Shown here: positions 35,270 to 43,835 of the stretch, in pieces | Layout of the letters: every line of letters starts with the position of its first letter | Numbering within the stretch: position 1 is the stretch's first letter | NCBI RefSeq assembly: GCF_000426465.1 | Contig: NZ_AUFK01000017.1 | Location: 124,001-188,000, forward strand | Direction: 5' to 3' | DNA from: Epilithonimonas caeni DSM 17710 | GTDB taxonomy: Bacteria > Bacteroidota > Bacteroidia > Flavobacteriales > Weeksellaceae | DNA length: 64,000 bases | The notes under the pieces: model-generated | Told to the model about the DNA's origin: nothing | Database searches by the model: none | The model's input: only the letters and a program-made list of their open reading frames with translations | Position numbers and translations under genes: made by a program

Positions 35270-35299
35270 GAAACCTCTGACTTTTTCAGGGGTTTTTTA
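35270..35299 (+). terminator. Terminator after the BON/SH3 gene pair
   Basis: AAACCTCTGA and TCAGGGGTTT pair (one mismatch) around TTTT-type loop bases, followed by a T run. Confidence 0.8.
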
Positions 35300-35365
35300 T
35301 TTTTGAGGTTAGTATTTAACATTACGTCAATTTCCAATCTAACTTCTAACTATTAAAAACCATTG

Positions 35366-38074
35366 ATGAGAAAACTCCTATTTCTTTTTATTCTGATTTG
35401 TCTAAGACTAAGTGCCCAAACCTACAGCATCAACGGGAAAGTGACGGATGAAGGAAACAACCCAATTGAAAACGCCACAATTTCATTAATCAAACAAAAG
35501 GATTCTTCCATCATCAATTTTACCGGAACTAATAAAAAGGGAAACTTCGTAATCAAGATCCCGGAACAGAGAGAGCCTTCATTCCTACAGATTTCCGGAG
35601 ATAAACTTCGTATGTTTTCTAAAAAATTCGAAGTCATTGATAAAGATGAAGACCTCAGAACGGTCAAATTAGAAAAAGAAACAATCACCAATATCGAGGA
35701 AGTTCAGATCACAGCCTCACCTGTAAAAATCAAAAAAGACACGGTTGAATACAATGCGAATTATCTGAAAGTAAAACCTGATGCCAAAATAGATGAACTT
35801 CTAAAAGAAATCCCGGGCGTAGAAACGGATGCCGATGGAAAAATGACAATTAACGGACAACCCGTAAACAAAATCCTCATCAATGGGAAACCTTTTTTCA
35901 ATCAAGACGGAAGCATCGCTTTGCAGACGTATCCTGCAGACATCATCAAGAAAATTCAAATCACGACGTCTAAAACCAAGGAAGAAGAATTTACAGGAAG
36001 AGCTCCAATTTCCGATAGCTTGACCGTGAACTTTAATATTGATGAAAAAGACAACAAAGTCAATCTCAATAATATAATGCTCGGCTATGGAAGCAATAAT
36101 CGCTATGAGGGAACTATGTTTTTCACAAGAGCCCAAAACAACAGAAACATCGCTTTGATAGGCGCTTCCAATAACATCAATACAACCGGATTCTCTGTTG
36201 ATAGTTTTTTTGATAGTGGAACAAAAAGCAAAAACGCCGCAATCAATGGGAGTTCTTTAAACCAAGGAATTATGAGAACCTCGATGATCGGACTCAATTA
36301 TATTGACAGAATCGGAGGCAATCTCGACTTGGAAAAATTCAGTCTCCAATACGATGACAATAATCTGGAAACTCATTCCAAAACATCGAGGACGACTTTT
36401 TTACCCGAATATAAACTTGATAAAGACTCCGAACGAAGTGGAAATACTGATACTCGGAAATTCAATTTCAGCACAGATGCGAATTATAAAATCGATAAAT
36501 ACACAAAAATCACGCTATCGGTAGATTTCACAAACAACTCTATCGACAGAACTACTGACAGCAAGAGTTTTACGCTTCGGGATGATGAGCAACTCAACAG
36601 CAATGTAAGTTCGTCCTGGGGAAATTCTGTCAGCAATAGTTTTTCTCCGCGAATTGGATTTACCAAAAAATTTCAGAAAAACGGAAGGTCTTTCTCGGCG
36701 TATCTCAAGAATGTTTTTTCGGAAAGCAAGAATGACAATTTTAATCTTCAGGAAACCATTTTCTACCAATCTCCGGAAGATAATGACTACAGGGACCAGC
36801 GTTCGCAAACCAAAAACTCCAGGAATAGTTTCTTCGCAGATGTCAAATATTACGAACCGATCACTGATCATTCCACGATCTCTATGACTGTGACTTATGA
36901 TAATCAGACCCGTGATAATGAAAAAATAGTGAATGATCTTGATACGACGAACAATCAATATTCGGCCTATAATTCTCAACTTTCGAACACGCTGAATCAA
37001 AACAGCACTTACATCAATCCTGAAATCGGTTATCATCTCAACCGGGACAAAGTGTCTTTCCAGGCGAGTATGAACCTCAGCATTTCTAAATTGGATGTTA
37101 ATTCGATGTTTAATCTTCAGAATTCCGGGTTTCAGAAAAACTTCACTTTGCCGGAGTATGATCTGAACTTCAAATACGATTTTACCAAAATCAAAAATAT
37201 CCGAATTACCAATCGCGGCGGTTACACGATTCCCACAGCAATGGAACTGAATCCTTTCCGAGACGAGTCCAACCCGCTTTTGACTTTTCAGGGAAATAAG
37301 GATCTGAAAAGCACTTGGCAAAATACCACAAATATCAATTATATCAGTTCCAACATCAGCAGAACGATGAATTTTTATGTTAAGCTTGGTTTCAGCTATT
37401 GGGAAAATGATATTGTGGATTATTCTTATTTTGATGAAACAGGAAAGCAGTTCAGCTCTTATGCGAACATCAGCGGAAACAAAAAACTGAATCTAATTTC
37501 CAATTTTACAAAAACCTTTAAATGGAACGGGAATCAGTTAAAATTAACCCCAAGTTTCTCATCTAATTACAACTACAGAAAAGGTTTTGTGGATGGTTCA
37601 GAGTTCACGAATGACATTTTCAGTGTGACACCAAGATTTAATTTAAATCTAAGACTGAAAGACATTATCGATTTGAGAGCATCCTACAGTTACGGTTTTT
37701 CGCAGTCCCATTACACCAATTATCGTTTGGATAAAACCAAAACATCCAATAAAAATCTGACTTTGGGGATGGTCAATTATTTCCTTGTTAATAATTTATT
37801 TATCGAAAATGATTTCAGATTCAGAGAGAACAATAATATGTCGGCCAACTTCAACAGAAAATCTTATTTCTGGAATGCAAGTGTGAATTATCAATTCTAT
37901 AAAAAACAGATGATGCTGAAATTCCGGGTTTATGACTTACTGAATCAAAGACAAAACGCTGTCACAAATATCGGTGACAACTATATCGAAGATCGGGAAG
38001 ATCTGGTTCTCAGACGGTATTTTATGTTGTCATTGGTAATGAAACTCAATAAAATCGGCGGAAATAAGAGTTGA
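35366..38074 (+). CDS. Outer-membrane beta-barrel / TonB-receptor-like protein
   Basis: A 902-residue outer-membrane protein. A signal peptide (about 1-18, ending SAQ) precedes a carboxypeptidase-regulatory-like domain (about 20-100, SINGKVTDEGNNPIENATIS). A plug-like segment follows with IDELLKEIPGVETDADGKMT and VNKILINGKPFF. The remaining 650 residues form a beta barrel rich in alternating aromatic strands, matching the Bacteroidetes OMP_b-brl family rather than a classical TonB receptor; a clear TonB box is not evident. The start ATG at 35366 is preferred over a TTG one codon upstream. The substrate is unknown. It follows a terminator and a -7 box (TATTTTTG, 35298-35305). Confidence 0.88.
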   Translation: MRKLLFLFILICLRLSAQTYSINGKVTDEGNNPIENATISLIKQKDSSIINFTGTNKKGNFVIKIPEQREPSFLQISGDKLRMFSKKFEVIDKDEDLRTVKLEKETITNIEEVQITASPVKIKKDTVEYNANYLKVKPDAKIDELLKEIPGVETDADGKMTINGQPVNKILINGKPFFNQDGSIALQTYPADIIKKIQITTSKTKEEEFTGRAPISDSLTVNFNIDEKDNKVNLNNIMLGYGSNNRYEGTMFFTRAQNNRNIALIGASNNINTTGFSVDSFFDSGTKSKNAAINGSSLNQGIMRTSMIGLNYIDRIGGNLDLEKFSLQYDDNNLETHSKTSRTTFLPEYKLDKDSERSGNTDTRKFNFSTDANYKIDKYTKITLSVDFTNNSIDRTTDSKSFTLRDDEQLNSNVSSSWGNSVSNSFSPRIGFTKKFQKNGRSFSAYLKNVFSESKNDNFNLQETIFYQSPEDNDYRDQRSQTKNSRNSFFADVKYYEPITDHSTISMTVTYDNQTRDNEKIVNDLDTTNNQYSAYNSQLSNTLNQNSTYINPEIGYHLNRDKVSFQASMNLSISKLDVNSMFNLQNSGFQKNFTLPEYDLNFKYDFTKIKNIRITNRGGYTIPTAMELNPFRDESNPLLTFQGNKDLKSTWQNTTNINYISSNISRTMNFYVKLGFSYWENDIVDYSYFDETGKQFSSYANISGNKKLNLISNFTKTFKWNGNQLKLTPSFSSNYNYRKGFVDGSEFTNDIFSVTPRFNLNLRLKDIIDLRASYSYGFSQSHYTNYRLDKTKTSNKNLTLGMVNYFLVNNLFIENDFRFRENNNMSANFNRKSYFWNASVNYQFYKKQMMLKFRVYDLLNQRQNAVTNIGDNYIEDREDLVLRRYFMLSLVMKLNKIGGNKS

Positions 38075-38088
38075 TCTTATTCTAATCC

Positions 38089-38198
38089 AACCACATAGGC
38101 ACATAGGAAAATCTAAAAAAGAAAAGACCAGAAGTTCAAATAGCTATTTCATCTTAGTTATTTTTTGCAAAAACAAAATCTATTGTGCCTATGTGGTT
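38089..38198. repeat. Long-armed inverted repeat AACCACATAGGCACA
   Basis: AACCACATAGGCACATAGG (38089-38107) and its near-perfect complement CTATTGTGCCTATGTGGTT (38180-38198) flank a 72-bp AT-rich centre between two convergent genes. Confidence 0.75.
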
Positions 38199-38201
38199 TA
38201 A

Positions 38202-39170
38202 TCAATACAAAACCTCTTTTGTGATAATACTCTCAATATTATCCGGATAATCTACTTCTATCAATTGGTCGGAATTGATCCATTCCCGGATTTTGACCGG
38301 GTCAAGTTTGTCAGAATTGGCGATACCCATTTTGTGAAGTGCAAACGCATTACATTCTTGTTCGTATTGATTTTCTATCGGGATAACGAATAATTTTTTA
38401 TTCATAAAAAGTGCTTCGGCAGGCGTTTCGAAGCCAGCATTACAAAGAATTCCTTCGCAAGATTCGAACAATTCCAGATATTTTGTTTCATCAATTGGGA
38501 AAATTTCCACATTGTTGAACTTCTGATGTTGCTTGGCATATTTGGAAAAAACTTTCCATTGGACATCAATTCTCGTCAGGAAATTAGTGATGACCTCATC
38601 CGAAAAGCTTGGAAGATAAACTAGGTAATGACCTTTCTTTTCGGGATTCAGCTTTCTGATCTTTTGTCTGATGACCGGCTTTTTGATATGCGAATTATAA
38701 TTTTCAAAATGAAACCCGATTTTCTTTTCACAAGGTACATAATGTTTCAGAATAAAATCCCCGAACCAATCTTTCTTCTCCGGCTTCGGCGTTTCTTTGA
38801 AAGTTAAAGAAGCTTGATGGCTCAGTTCTACAATTGGTAAATTCCTCAATTTCGCTGCCCAACCTGTCAAAGGTTCAAAATCATTGATGATCAAATCATA
38901 TGCACTCAAATCCAGATCTTTGATCACTTTCGCTGCTTTGCAAAAATTATTTTCAAACAACGTTTTCTTGTAAGACAAACCGCCAGTTTTGTTATAAAGC
39001 AAAGAAATCCCCTTGAATCGGAAATCGATATCAAAATCCGACTTCAACTGTGTCTGATGCCCGCTTATCAAGGTATCCACAAGAGCATGTTTTTTCAAAA
39101 TCGGGATAATTTCCTGAGCTCTCGCAAGATGTCCGTTTCCCGTACCTTGGAAGGCGTATAATATTTTCAT
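38202..39170 (-). CDS. Glycosyltransferase of the MJ1255/VC2487 family
   Basis: A 322-residue GT-B protein. The N-terminus MKILYAFQGTGNGHLARAQE and the mid-sequence LIINDFEPLTGWAAKLRNLP match a family of processive-looking glycosyltransferases widespread in Bacteroidetes and archaea. The C-terminal donor site contains EGILCNAGFETPAEALFMNK and IPIENQYEQECNA. It lies downstream of a metallophosphoesterase of the LpxH type on the same strand, an arrangement I have seen repeatedly in Flavobacteriia. A role in glycolipid synthesis is inferred. Its stop lies inside the region of the inverted repeat at 38089-38198. Confidence 0.87.
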   Translation of the reverse strand: MKILYAFQGTGNGHLARAQEIIPILKKHALVDTLISGHQTQLKSDFDIDFRFKGISLLYNKTGGLSYKKTLFENNFCKAAKVIKDLDLSAYDLIINDFEPLTGWAAKLRNLPIVELSHQASLTFKETPKPEKKDWFGDFILKHYVPCEKKIGFHFENYNSHIKKPVIRQKIRKLNPEKKGHYLVYLPSFSDEVITNFLTRIDVQWKVFSKYAKQHQKFNNVEIFPIDETKYLELFESCEGILCNAGFETPAEALFMNKKLFVIPIENQYEQECNAFALHKMGIANSDKLDPVKIREWINSDQLIEVDYPDNIESIITKEVLY

Positions 39171-39220
39171 ATTATTAAAAAATTTAAATATCTGTGTTTT
39201 TTTTAATTTTTAATTAGACA

Positions 39221-39289
39221 CTTCGACAAGCCCAGTGTGACAGTTTTAACAATAATTATTTTAGCAGTGTCAGTCTGAGGCTCTCAAAG
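39221..39289. repeat. Inverted repeat CTTCGACAAG / CTCTCAAAG, second copy
   Basis: Arms 39221-39242 and 39268-39289 match those at 27815-27874, with a longer AT-rich loop of 25 bp. It sits between two genes of the same strand, 5 bp from the phosphoesterase stop, and could act as a transcription attenuator. Confidence 0.65.
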
Positions 39290-39293
39290 ACTT

Positions 39294-40118
39294 TTATACA
39301 ATCTGAGTTACGATTTTCATCAGTTCCTCACTATTGATTTCTTTAATTTCGTCGGTTTCTTCTTCCAACAATGTATGTTTTTCATCTTCGTAAATGAAAA
39401 GTTTCCAATCGCCATTATGATATTCCAAAGCAGAAAGATTTTCCACCCAATCGCCGGAGTTCAGATAGATACATCTTCCTTTTCTGTTAACAACTTCTCG
39501 AATCTGAGGCTGATGAATATGACCACAGATCACATAATCAAATTCATTTTCAATAGCCAGTTCAGAAGCAGTCAGTTCAAAATCACCAATATATTTCACG
39601 GCTTTTTTGACGTTGTTCTTGATCTTTTTGGAAAAAGAATATTTTTCTTTTCCCATTTTTTCCAATCCCCAGTTCACAAGATTATTAATCGCAATCAGCA
39701 GATCATAGCCTTTTCCGCCCAACTTCGCAATCCACTTGGAATGCTGGACCGAAGCGTCAAAAACATCACCGTGGAAAATCCAGGCTTTCTGACTCCCGAG
39801 TTTCAAAACGTGTTTGTTGCACAATTTCAGTTTTCCCAATTCGAAATCTGTGAAATTCCTAAATGCCTCGTCATGATTTCCCGTGATATAAAAAACCTCC
39901 GATTCCTTGGTTGCAAATGAGATTAATTTTTTAACCACTTTCAAATGAGACTTCGGAAAATAAGATTTCTTGAACTGCCATATATCGATGATATCACCAT
40001 TCAAAATCAATGTTTTTGGACGGATAGAGTTCAGATATCTCAGCAATTCTTTCGCTTTGCAGCCGTATGTTCCAAGATGCACATCAGAAATAATCACAAT
40101 GTCTACCTCTCTCTTCAT
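39294..40118 (-). CDS. UDP-2,3-diacylglucosamine diphosphatase-like metallophosphoesterase
   Basis: Calcineurin-like phosphoesterase of the LpxH type, 274 residues from the ATG. The metal-ligand motifs are present in order: SDVHLG (near residue 10), GDIIDIWQ, GNHDE, FHGDVFD and GHIHQPQIRE. LpxH removes UMP from UDP-2,3-diacylglucosamine in lipid A synthesis, but several family members act on other lipids. An upstream GTG would extend it by nine residues; the ATG at 40118 matches MKREVDIVIISDVHLG-type starts. Its neighbour downstream is a glycosyltransferase. Another lpxH homologue elsewhere in the genome could do the essential step. Confidence 0.85.
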   Translation of the reverse strand: MKREVDIVIISDVHLGTYGCKAKELLRYLNSIRPKTLILNGDIIDIWQFKKSYFPKSHLKVVKKLISFATKESEVFYITGNHDEAFRNFTDFELGKLKLCNKHVLKLGSQKAWIFHGDVFDASVQHSKWIAKLGGKGYDLLIAINNLVNWGLEKMGKEKYSFSKKIKNNVKKAVKYIGDFELTASELAIENEFDYVICGHIHQPQIREVVNRKGRCIYLNSGDWVENLSALEYHNGDWKLFIYEDEKHTLLEEETDEIKEINSEELMKIVTQIV

Positions 40119-40260
40119 AACGTTCTTGAAGTTGATTTCATTCACAATCAGATTTATACAAAGAACGAAATCTAATTTGAACTGTGCGTGAATGCTATTT
40201 TATTTTTGTTGATGAGAATCGGCGAGTTTTCTTTGATCGTCTTAATATTAATTTAAAATA

Positions 40261-40293
40261 TTGGTGGTTATTCTCTCAAAAATATTAGTTTTG
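40261..40293 (+). promoter_or_regulatory. Promoter of the dicarboxylate symporter gene
   Basis: TTG (40261-40263), 22 bases, then TAGTTTTG (40286-40293), 26 bp before the ATG. Confidence 0.55.
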
Positions 40294-40319
40294 TTCAGTT
40301 ACAATTTATATAAGAAGTT

Positions 40320-41555
40320 ATGAAAGGTCAGAATAAGCTATTTTTCGCAATCATCATTGCATTGATTTTGGGTGTCGTTTTAGGAGGCATTGTCCACACC
40401 AACTATCCCGATTCGGCCGATGACTTTTCAAAAAACATCAAACTTCTGGGAACGGTTTTCATCCGGCTGATCCAGATGATCATTGCGCCTTTGGTTTTCT
40501 CAACTTTAGTGGTTGGGATTGCAAAAATGGGCGATATCAAAATGGTTGGTCGTGTCGGGACAAAAGCAATGCTTTGGTTTATTACAGCGTCTTTGGTTTC
40601 ATTATTAATCGGATTGGTTTTAGTGAATTGGCTGGAGCCGGGTCACGTGACACAACTTCCGATCACAGATACTTCCTCAGCTTCCGAAATCGTGAATAAC
40701 AGCAAAGGTTTCTCGATGGAAGATTTTGTAAAACACATCATTCCAAAAAGTTTATTCGAAGCGTTTGCGACTAATGAAGTTTTACAGATTGTTGTTTTTT
40801 CTGTAATGTTTGGAATTGCACTTTCTGCAATGGGCGAAGAATATACAAAACCTGTTATCAAAGGATTGGATATAATTGCCCACGCTATTCTGAAAATGGT
40901 GGGTTATATAATGTGGGTTGCTCCTTTAGGTGTTTTCGGAGCGATTGCGGCGGTAGTTGCAACCAATGGTTTCGAGATTTTCAAAGTTTATGCGATTTAC
41001 CTTCGGGATTTCTTCTTTGCTTTAGGTGTTCTTTGGCTGGTTCTTCTTTTGGTTGGTTATATGATTCTAGGCAATCGACTTTTCGAATTATTGAGAAGAA
41101 TCAAAGAACCTTTGTTGATTGCATTTTCCACCACAAGTTCCGAAGCGGTTTTCCCGAAATTGGTAGAAGAACTGGAAAGATTTGGGTGCAACAGCAGGAT
41201 TGTTTCGTTCATTTTACCTCTAGGATATTCCTTCAATCTGGACGGAAGTATGATGTATATGACCTTTGCATCGATTTTCATTGCTCAGATTTATGGAATC
41301 GACATGCCTGTTGGACAGCAAATCATAATGCTTTTGGTTCTGATGCTGACAAGTAAAGGAATTGCAGGTGTTCCGAGAGCGAGTTTGGTAATCATTGTTG
41401 CAGCGTGTGGAATGTTTGATATTCCTGTTGAAGGAATTGCTTTGATTTTGCCAATCGACCATTTCTGCGATATGGGAAGAAGTATGACAAATGTTCTTGG
41501 GAATGCGCTGGCTACTTCTGCTGTGAGCAAGTGGGAAGGGCAATTGGAGAGTTAA
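40320..41555 (+). CDS. Dicarboxylate/amino acid:cation symporter
   Basis: DAACS-family secondary transporter, 411 residues, importing C4-dicarboxylates or acidic amino acids with Na+ or H+. About eight hydrophobic segments are visible. The re-entrant loop HP1 appears as IAFSTTSSEAVFPKLVEEL. The TM7 signature is PLGYSFNLDGSMMYMTFASI (NLDGS in place of NMDGT), and HP2 is LTSKGIAGVPRASLVI. The C-terminal LPIDHFCDMGRSMTNVLGN carries the substrate-binding Asp/Arg/Asn region. Substrate selectivity cannot be decided. It is followed by a repeat-filled gap. Confidence 0.95.
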   Translation: MKGQNKLFFAIIIALILGVVLGGIVHTNYPDSADDFSKNIKLLGTVFIRLIQMIIAPLVFSTLVVGIAKMGDIKMVGRVGTKAMLWFITASLVSLLIGLVLVNWLEPGHVTQLPITDTSSASEIVNNSKGFSMEDFVKHIIPKSLFEAFATNEVLQIVVFSVMFGIALSAMGEEYTKPVIKGLDIIAHAILKMVGYIMWVAPLGVFGAIAAVVATNGFEIFKVYAIYLRDFFFALGVLWLVLLLVGYMILGNRLFELLRRIKEPLLIAFSTTSSEAVFPKLVEELERFGCNSRIVSFILPLGYSFNLDGSMMYMTFASIFIAQIYGIDMPVGQQIIMLLVLMLTSKGIAGVPRASLVIIVAACGMFDIPVEGIALILPIDHFCDMGRSMTNVLGNALATSAVSKWEGQLES

Positions 41556-41596
41556 GTATTTCTTATGATAAAAAAAATTCGATTTAATTGTAAAAC

Positions 41597-41715
41597 CCAT
41601 AGCCCTGATGGTAGTGGAAATCCTTTTTTGCTTTGGCTTCGAAAACCTCAGCCCGACAAAGCGTGATGCAAAAAAGATTGCAGCGGACAGCAGGTTCCCG
41701 GCTTCAAAAACGGGT
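41597..41715 (+). repeat. Dispersed intergenic repeat (AGCGG / ATCCTTTTTT family), copy 2
   Basis: It contains CATAGCCCTGATGGTAGTGG then AAATCCTTTTTTGCTTTGG and AAAAAAGATTGCAGCGGACA, the same block order as the minus-strand copy at 11955-12053. The rest of this 334-bp gap (41556-41889) holds only AT-rich sequence and a -7 box for the next gene (TAATTTTG, 41857-41864). Confidence 0.6.
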
Positions 41716-41889
41716 TGGAAAATTTGAGAGTATGAGAGTTTTTCTTTAAGCTGAATCACTCAACCTTTCAAACTCTCCAACTCAAATGCCTGCCAAAAAT
41801 CATCAACATAGACAAAATCATAAATTCAATTAATTCTAAATTAATTTTAAAATCCGTAATTTTGTAGCCACTTAAGAATAATAAATTTT

Positions 41890-42999
41890 ATGCTGACGAA
41901 ATCAAAAGTTCAGGATTTTCTGAAAGAGATAGAAGTGGATGACCTTGTGAGTAATTTCCAGGTGATGGGCGATGATGTGTATATCGATATGACATCCCAC
42001 TCGCCTGCGATGCACGAGAAAAAGAAGTTGGAAGTCGCTATGAAACAAGCCTTTGCTTCGGAATTCGGGGAACAAATCAATCTTAAATTGAAAATCTCTT
42101 CTCCCGAGCTACCTGCAACTCCTGTGACGAACGAAATCAAAGGAAAGCAGATTCCGGGAATCCAGAACATTATTGCAATTGCTTCCGGAAAAGGTGGCGT
42201 TGGAAAATCTACTGTTGCGGCAAACCTTGCGGTGACGTTGGCAAAAATGGGTTTCAAGGTTGGATTGCTGGATGCAGATATCTATGGACCGTCTGTTCCT
42301 ACAATGCTTGACACAGAAGGACAACGACCAATCTCTGTAGAAGTGAACGGCCGAAATCTGATGAAACCAATCGAAAATTACGGCGTAAAAATGTTGTCAA
42401 TCGGCTATTTCTCAGGAGCAAACCAAGCGGTTGTCTGGAGAGGACCGATGGCCTCCAAAGCTTTGAACCAGATGATTCGGGATGCAGATTGGGGGGAATT
42501 GGATTTCCTTTTAATCGACCTTCCTCCGGGAACCGGAGACATTCATTTGTCTATCATTCAGGAAGTTCCGGTAACTGGAGCGGTTATTGTGAGTACGCCT
42601 CAACATGTTGCTTTGGCGGACGTGAGAAAAGGAATAGCAATGTTCAATATGGAAAGCATTAATATTCCTGTTTTGGGATTGATAGAAAATATGGCTTATT
42701 TCACGCCGGAAGAGCTACCTGACAATAAATATTATATCTTTGGAAAACAAGGTGCCCAATTTATGGCGGAAGATCTAGGAATTCCTGTTTTGGGAGAGAT
42801 CCCATTGATTCAAAGTATCAGAGAGGCCGGAGATGTTGGAAGACCGGCGGCATTGCAGGAAAATTCCAAAATCGCTGAAATCTACACCAAAACTGCCCAA
42901 AATATGGTAGAGAGCCTTGTAGAAAGAAACACCAATCTGCCACCAACCGAAGCCGTGAAAATCACAACAATGGCCGGTTGCTCGCCTAAGAAAAAATAA
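41890..42999 (+). CDS. apbC: Mrp/NBP35-family iron-sulfur carrier ATPase
   Basis: P-loop ATPase of 369 residues thought to carry and deliver Fe-S clusters. An N-terminal DUF59/MIP18-type domain (about 1-80) is followed by the deviant Walker A GKGGVGKSTVAANLA near 100, then LLDADIYGPSVPTML, and IDLPPGTGDIHLSIIQ. IGLIENM-type sequence (here GLIENMAYFTPEE) follows, and the CxxC motif usual in this group is replaced here by other residues in the middle region. A Cys occurs near the C-terminus (GCSPKKK). The nifU-like gene begins 4 bp after its stop, supporting a joint role in Fe-S assembly. Confidence 0.93.
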   Translation: MLTKSKVQDFLKEIEVDDLVSNFQVMGDDVYIDMTSHSPAMHEKKKLEVAMKQAFASEFGEQINLKLKISSPELPATPVTNEIKGKQIPGIQNIIAIASGKGGVGKSTVAANLAVTLAKMGFKVGLLDADIYGPSVPTMLDTEGQRPISVEVNGRNLMKPIENYGVKMLSIGYFSGANQAVVWRGPMASKALNQMIRDADWGELDFLLIDLPPGTGDIHLSIIQEVPVTGAVIVSTPQHVALADVRKGIAMFNMESINIPVLGLIENMAYFTPEELPDNKYYIFGKQGAQFMAEDLGIPVLGEIPLIQSIREAGDVGRPAALQENSKIAEIYTKTAQNMVESLVERNTNLPPTEAVKITTMAGCSPKKK

Positions 43000-43003
43000 T
43001 AAA

Positions 43004-43255
43004 ATGAATAATACAAATCAAATTCAGGAAGAGCTGGTAACCAAAGTAATGGATGCTTTGGACAGTATCCGACCATTTCTTAACAAAGACGGCGGTGATA
43101 TCGAACTTGTAGATGTTCAGGGAAGAACCGTTATTGTAAGACTTTTGGGGCATTGTTCCAGCTGTGGAATCAGTAGTTCTACAATGAAATTGGGTGTGGA
43201 AAACACCATTAAGCAGTTTGCTCCGGAAATAGAGACTGTTATCAATATTGAATAA
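43004..43255 (+). CDS. NifU C-terminal domain Fe-S scaffold protein
   Basis: An 83-residue protein consisting only of a NifU C-terminal (Nfu) domain, with VTKVMDALDSIRPFLNKDGG and the cluster-binding CxxC pair in GHCSSCGISSSTMKLGVENTI. It starts 4 bp after the Mrp-type ATPase gene, and a perfect bidirectional terminator follows. It likely transfers 4Fe-4S or 2Fe-2S clusters to apo-proteins together with the neighbouring carrier. Confidence 0.95.
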   Translation: MNNTNQIQEELVTKVMDALDSIRPFLNKDGGDIELVDVQGRTVIVRLLGHCSSCGISSSTMKLGVENTIKQFAPEIETVINIE

Positions 43256-43287
43256 AAAAATCCCGATTCATTTTGAATCGGGATTTT
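43256..43287. terminator. Bidirectional terminator
   Basis: AAAATCCCGATTCA and TGAATCGGGATTTT are perfect complements around a TTT-type loop, with A and T runs on either side, serving both converging genes. Confidence 0.92.
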
Positions 43288-43296
43288 TATTTATTG

Positions 43297-43629
43297 TTAT
43301 TCTACAATTTCTGCGTCTATAACATTAGGGTTATTTTTACGGCTTTCCCAAAGCAGGAACTTGTCTACTTCTTTCATCAGCAATGGAATCGCAAAAGCCA
43401 GAATTGCCAAATCGTCCAAAGCCCCTACAACAGGAACGAAATCCGGAATGATATCGATAGGCGAAATCACATAAATCAGAGCCAAAGCAGGCAAAAGAAT
43501 ATCTGTGAATTTCATTTTATATTCCCCCTTGTAATAAAGTTTTATCATCCTGAAAACCGCAGGAATCTTCTGCAGAAACCCCTTGTGTTTGATAGCTTCC
43601 TGAGCCAGTTTAAATTTTGAATGTTTCAT
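43297..43629 (-). CDS. YkvA-family (DUF1232) membrane protein
   Basis: A 110-residue small membrane protein. The DUF1232 core is unmistakable: LLPALALIYVISPIDIIPDF then VPVVGALDDLAILAFAIPLL, two helices joined by the PIDIIPDF turn. The N-terminus is basic and amphipathic (KFKLAQEAIKHKGFLQKIP). The function of YkvA proteins is not established. It converges with the nifU-like gene and shares its terminator. Confidence 0.92.
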   Translation of the reverse strand: MKHSKFKLAQEAIKHKGFLQKIPAVFRMIKLYYKGEYKMKFTDILLPALALIYVISPIDIIPDFVPVVGALDDLAILAFAIPLLMKEVDKFLLWESRKNNPNVIDAEIVE

Positions 43630-43835
43630 TTTGTGTTTGATATTTTCATTTTCAGATGCAAAATTTGCAAATTCTATTCCATTATATTTTTATAATTGTT
43701 AATTAACTTTCATTAAGATTTACATTATTTTTTTGAAATCTTTAATACAAATTTGATAGGGTTAAAATAACTAATTAATATTGAATGAGAATTTTAAATT
43801 TCAAAATATTATGTGTGTATATGGTTTTTAAATTA

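Noticed and set aside
36515-37321. Open frame of 268 codons on the minus strand inside the outer-membrane barrel gene
   Set aside because: It lies wholly opposite a convincing coding region, is rich in Arg/Ile typical of antisense frames, has no promoter and no recognisable domain.
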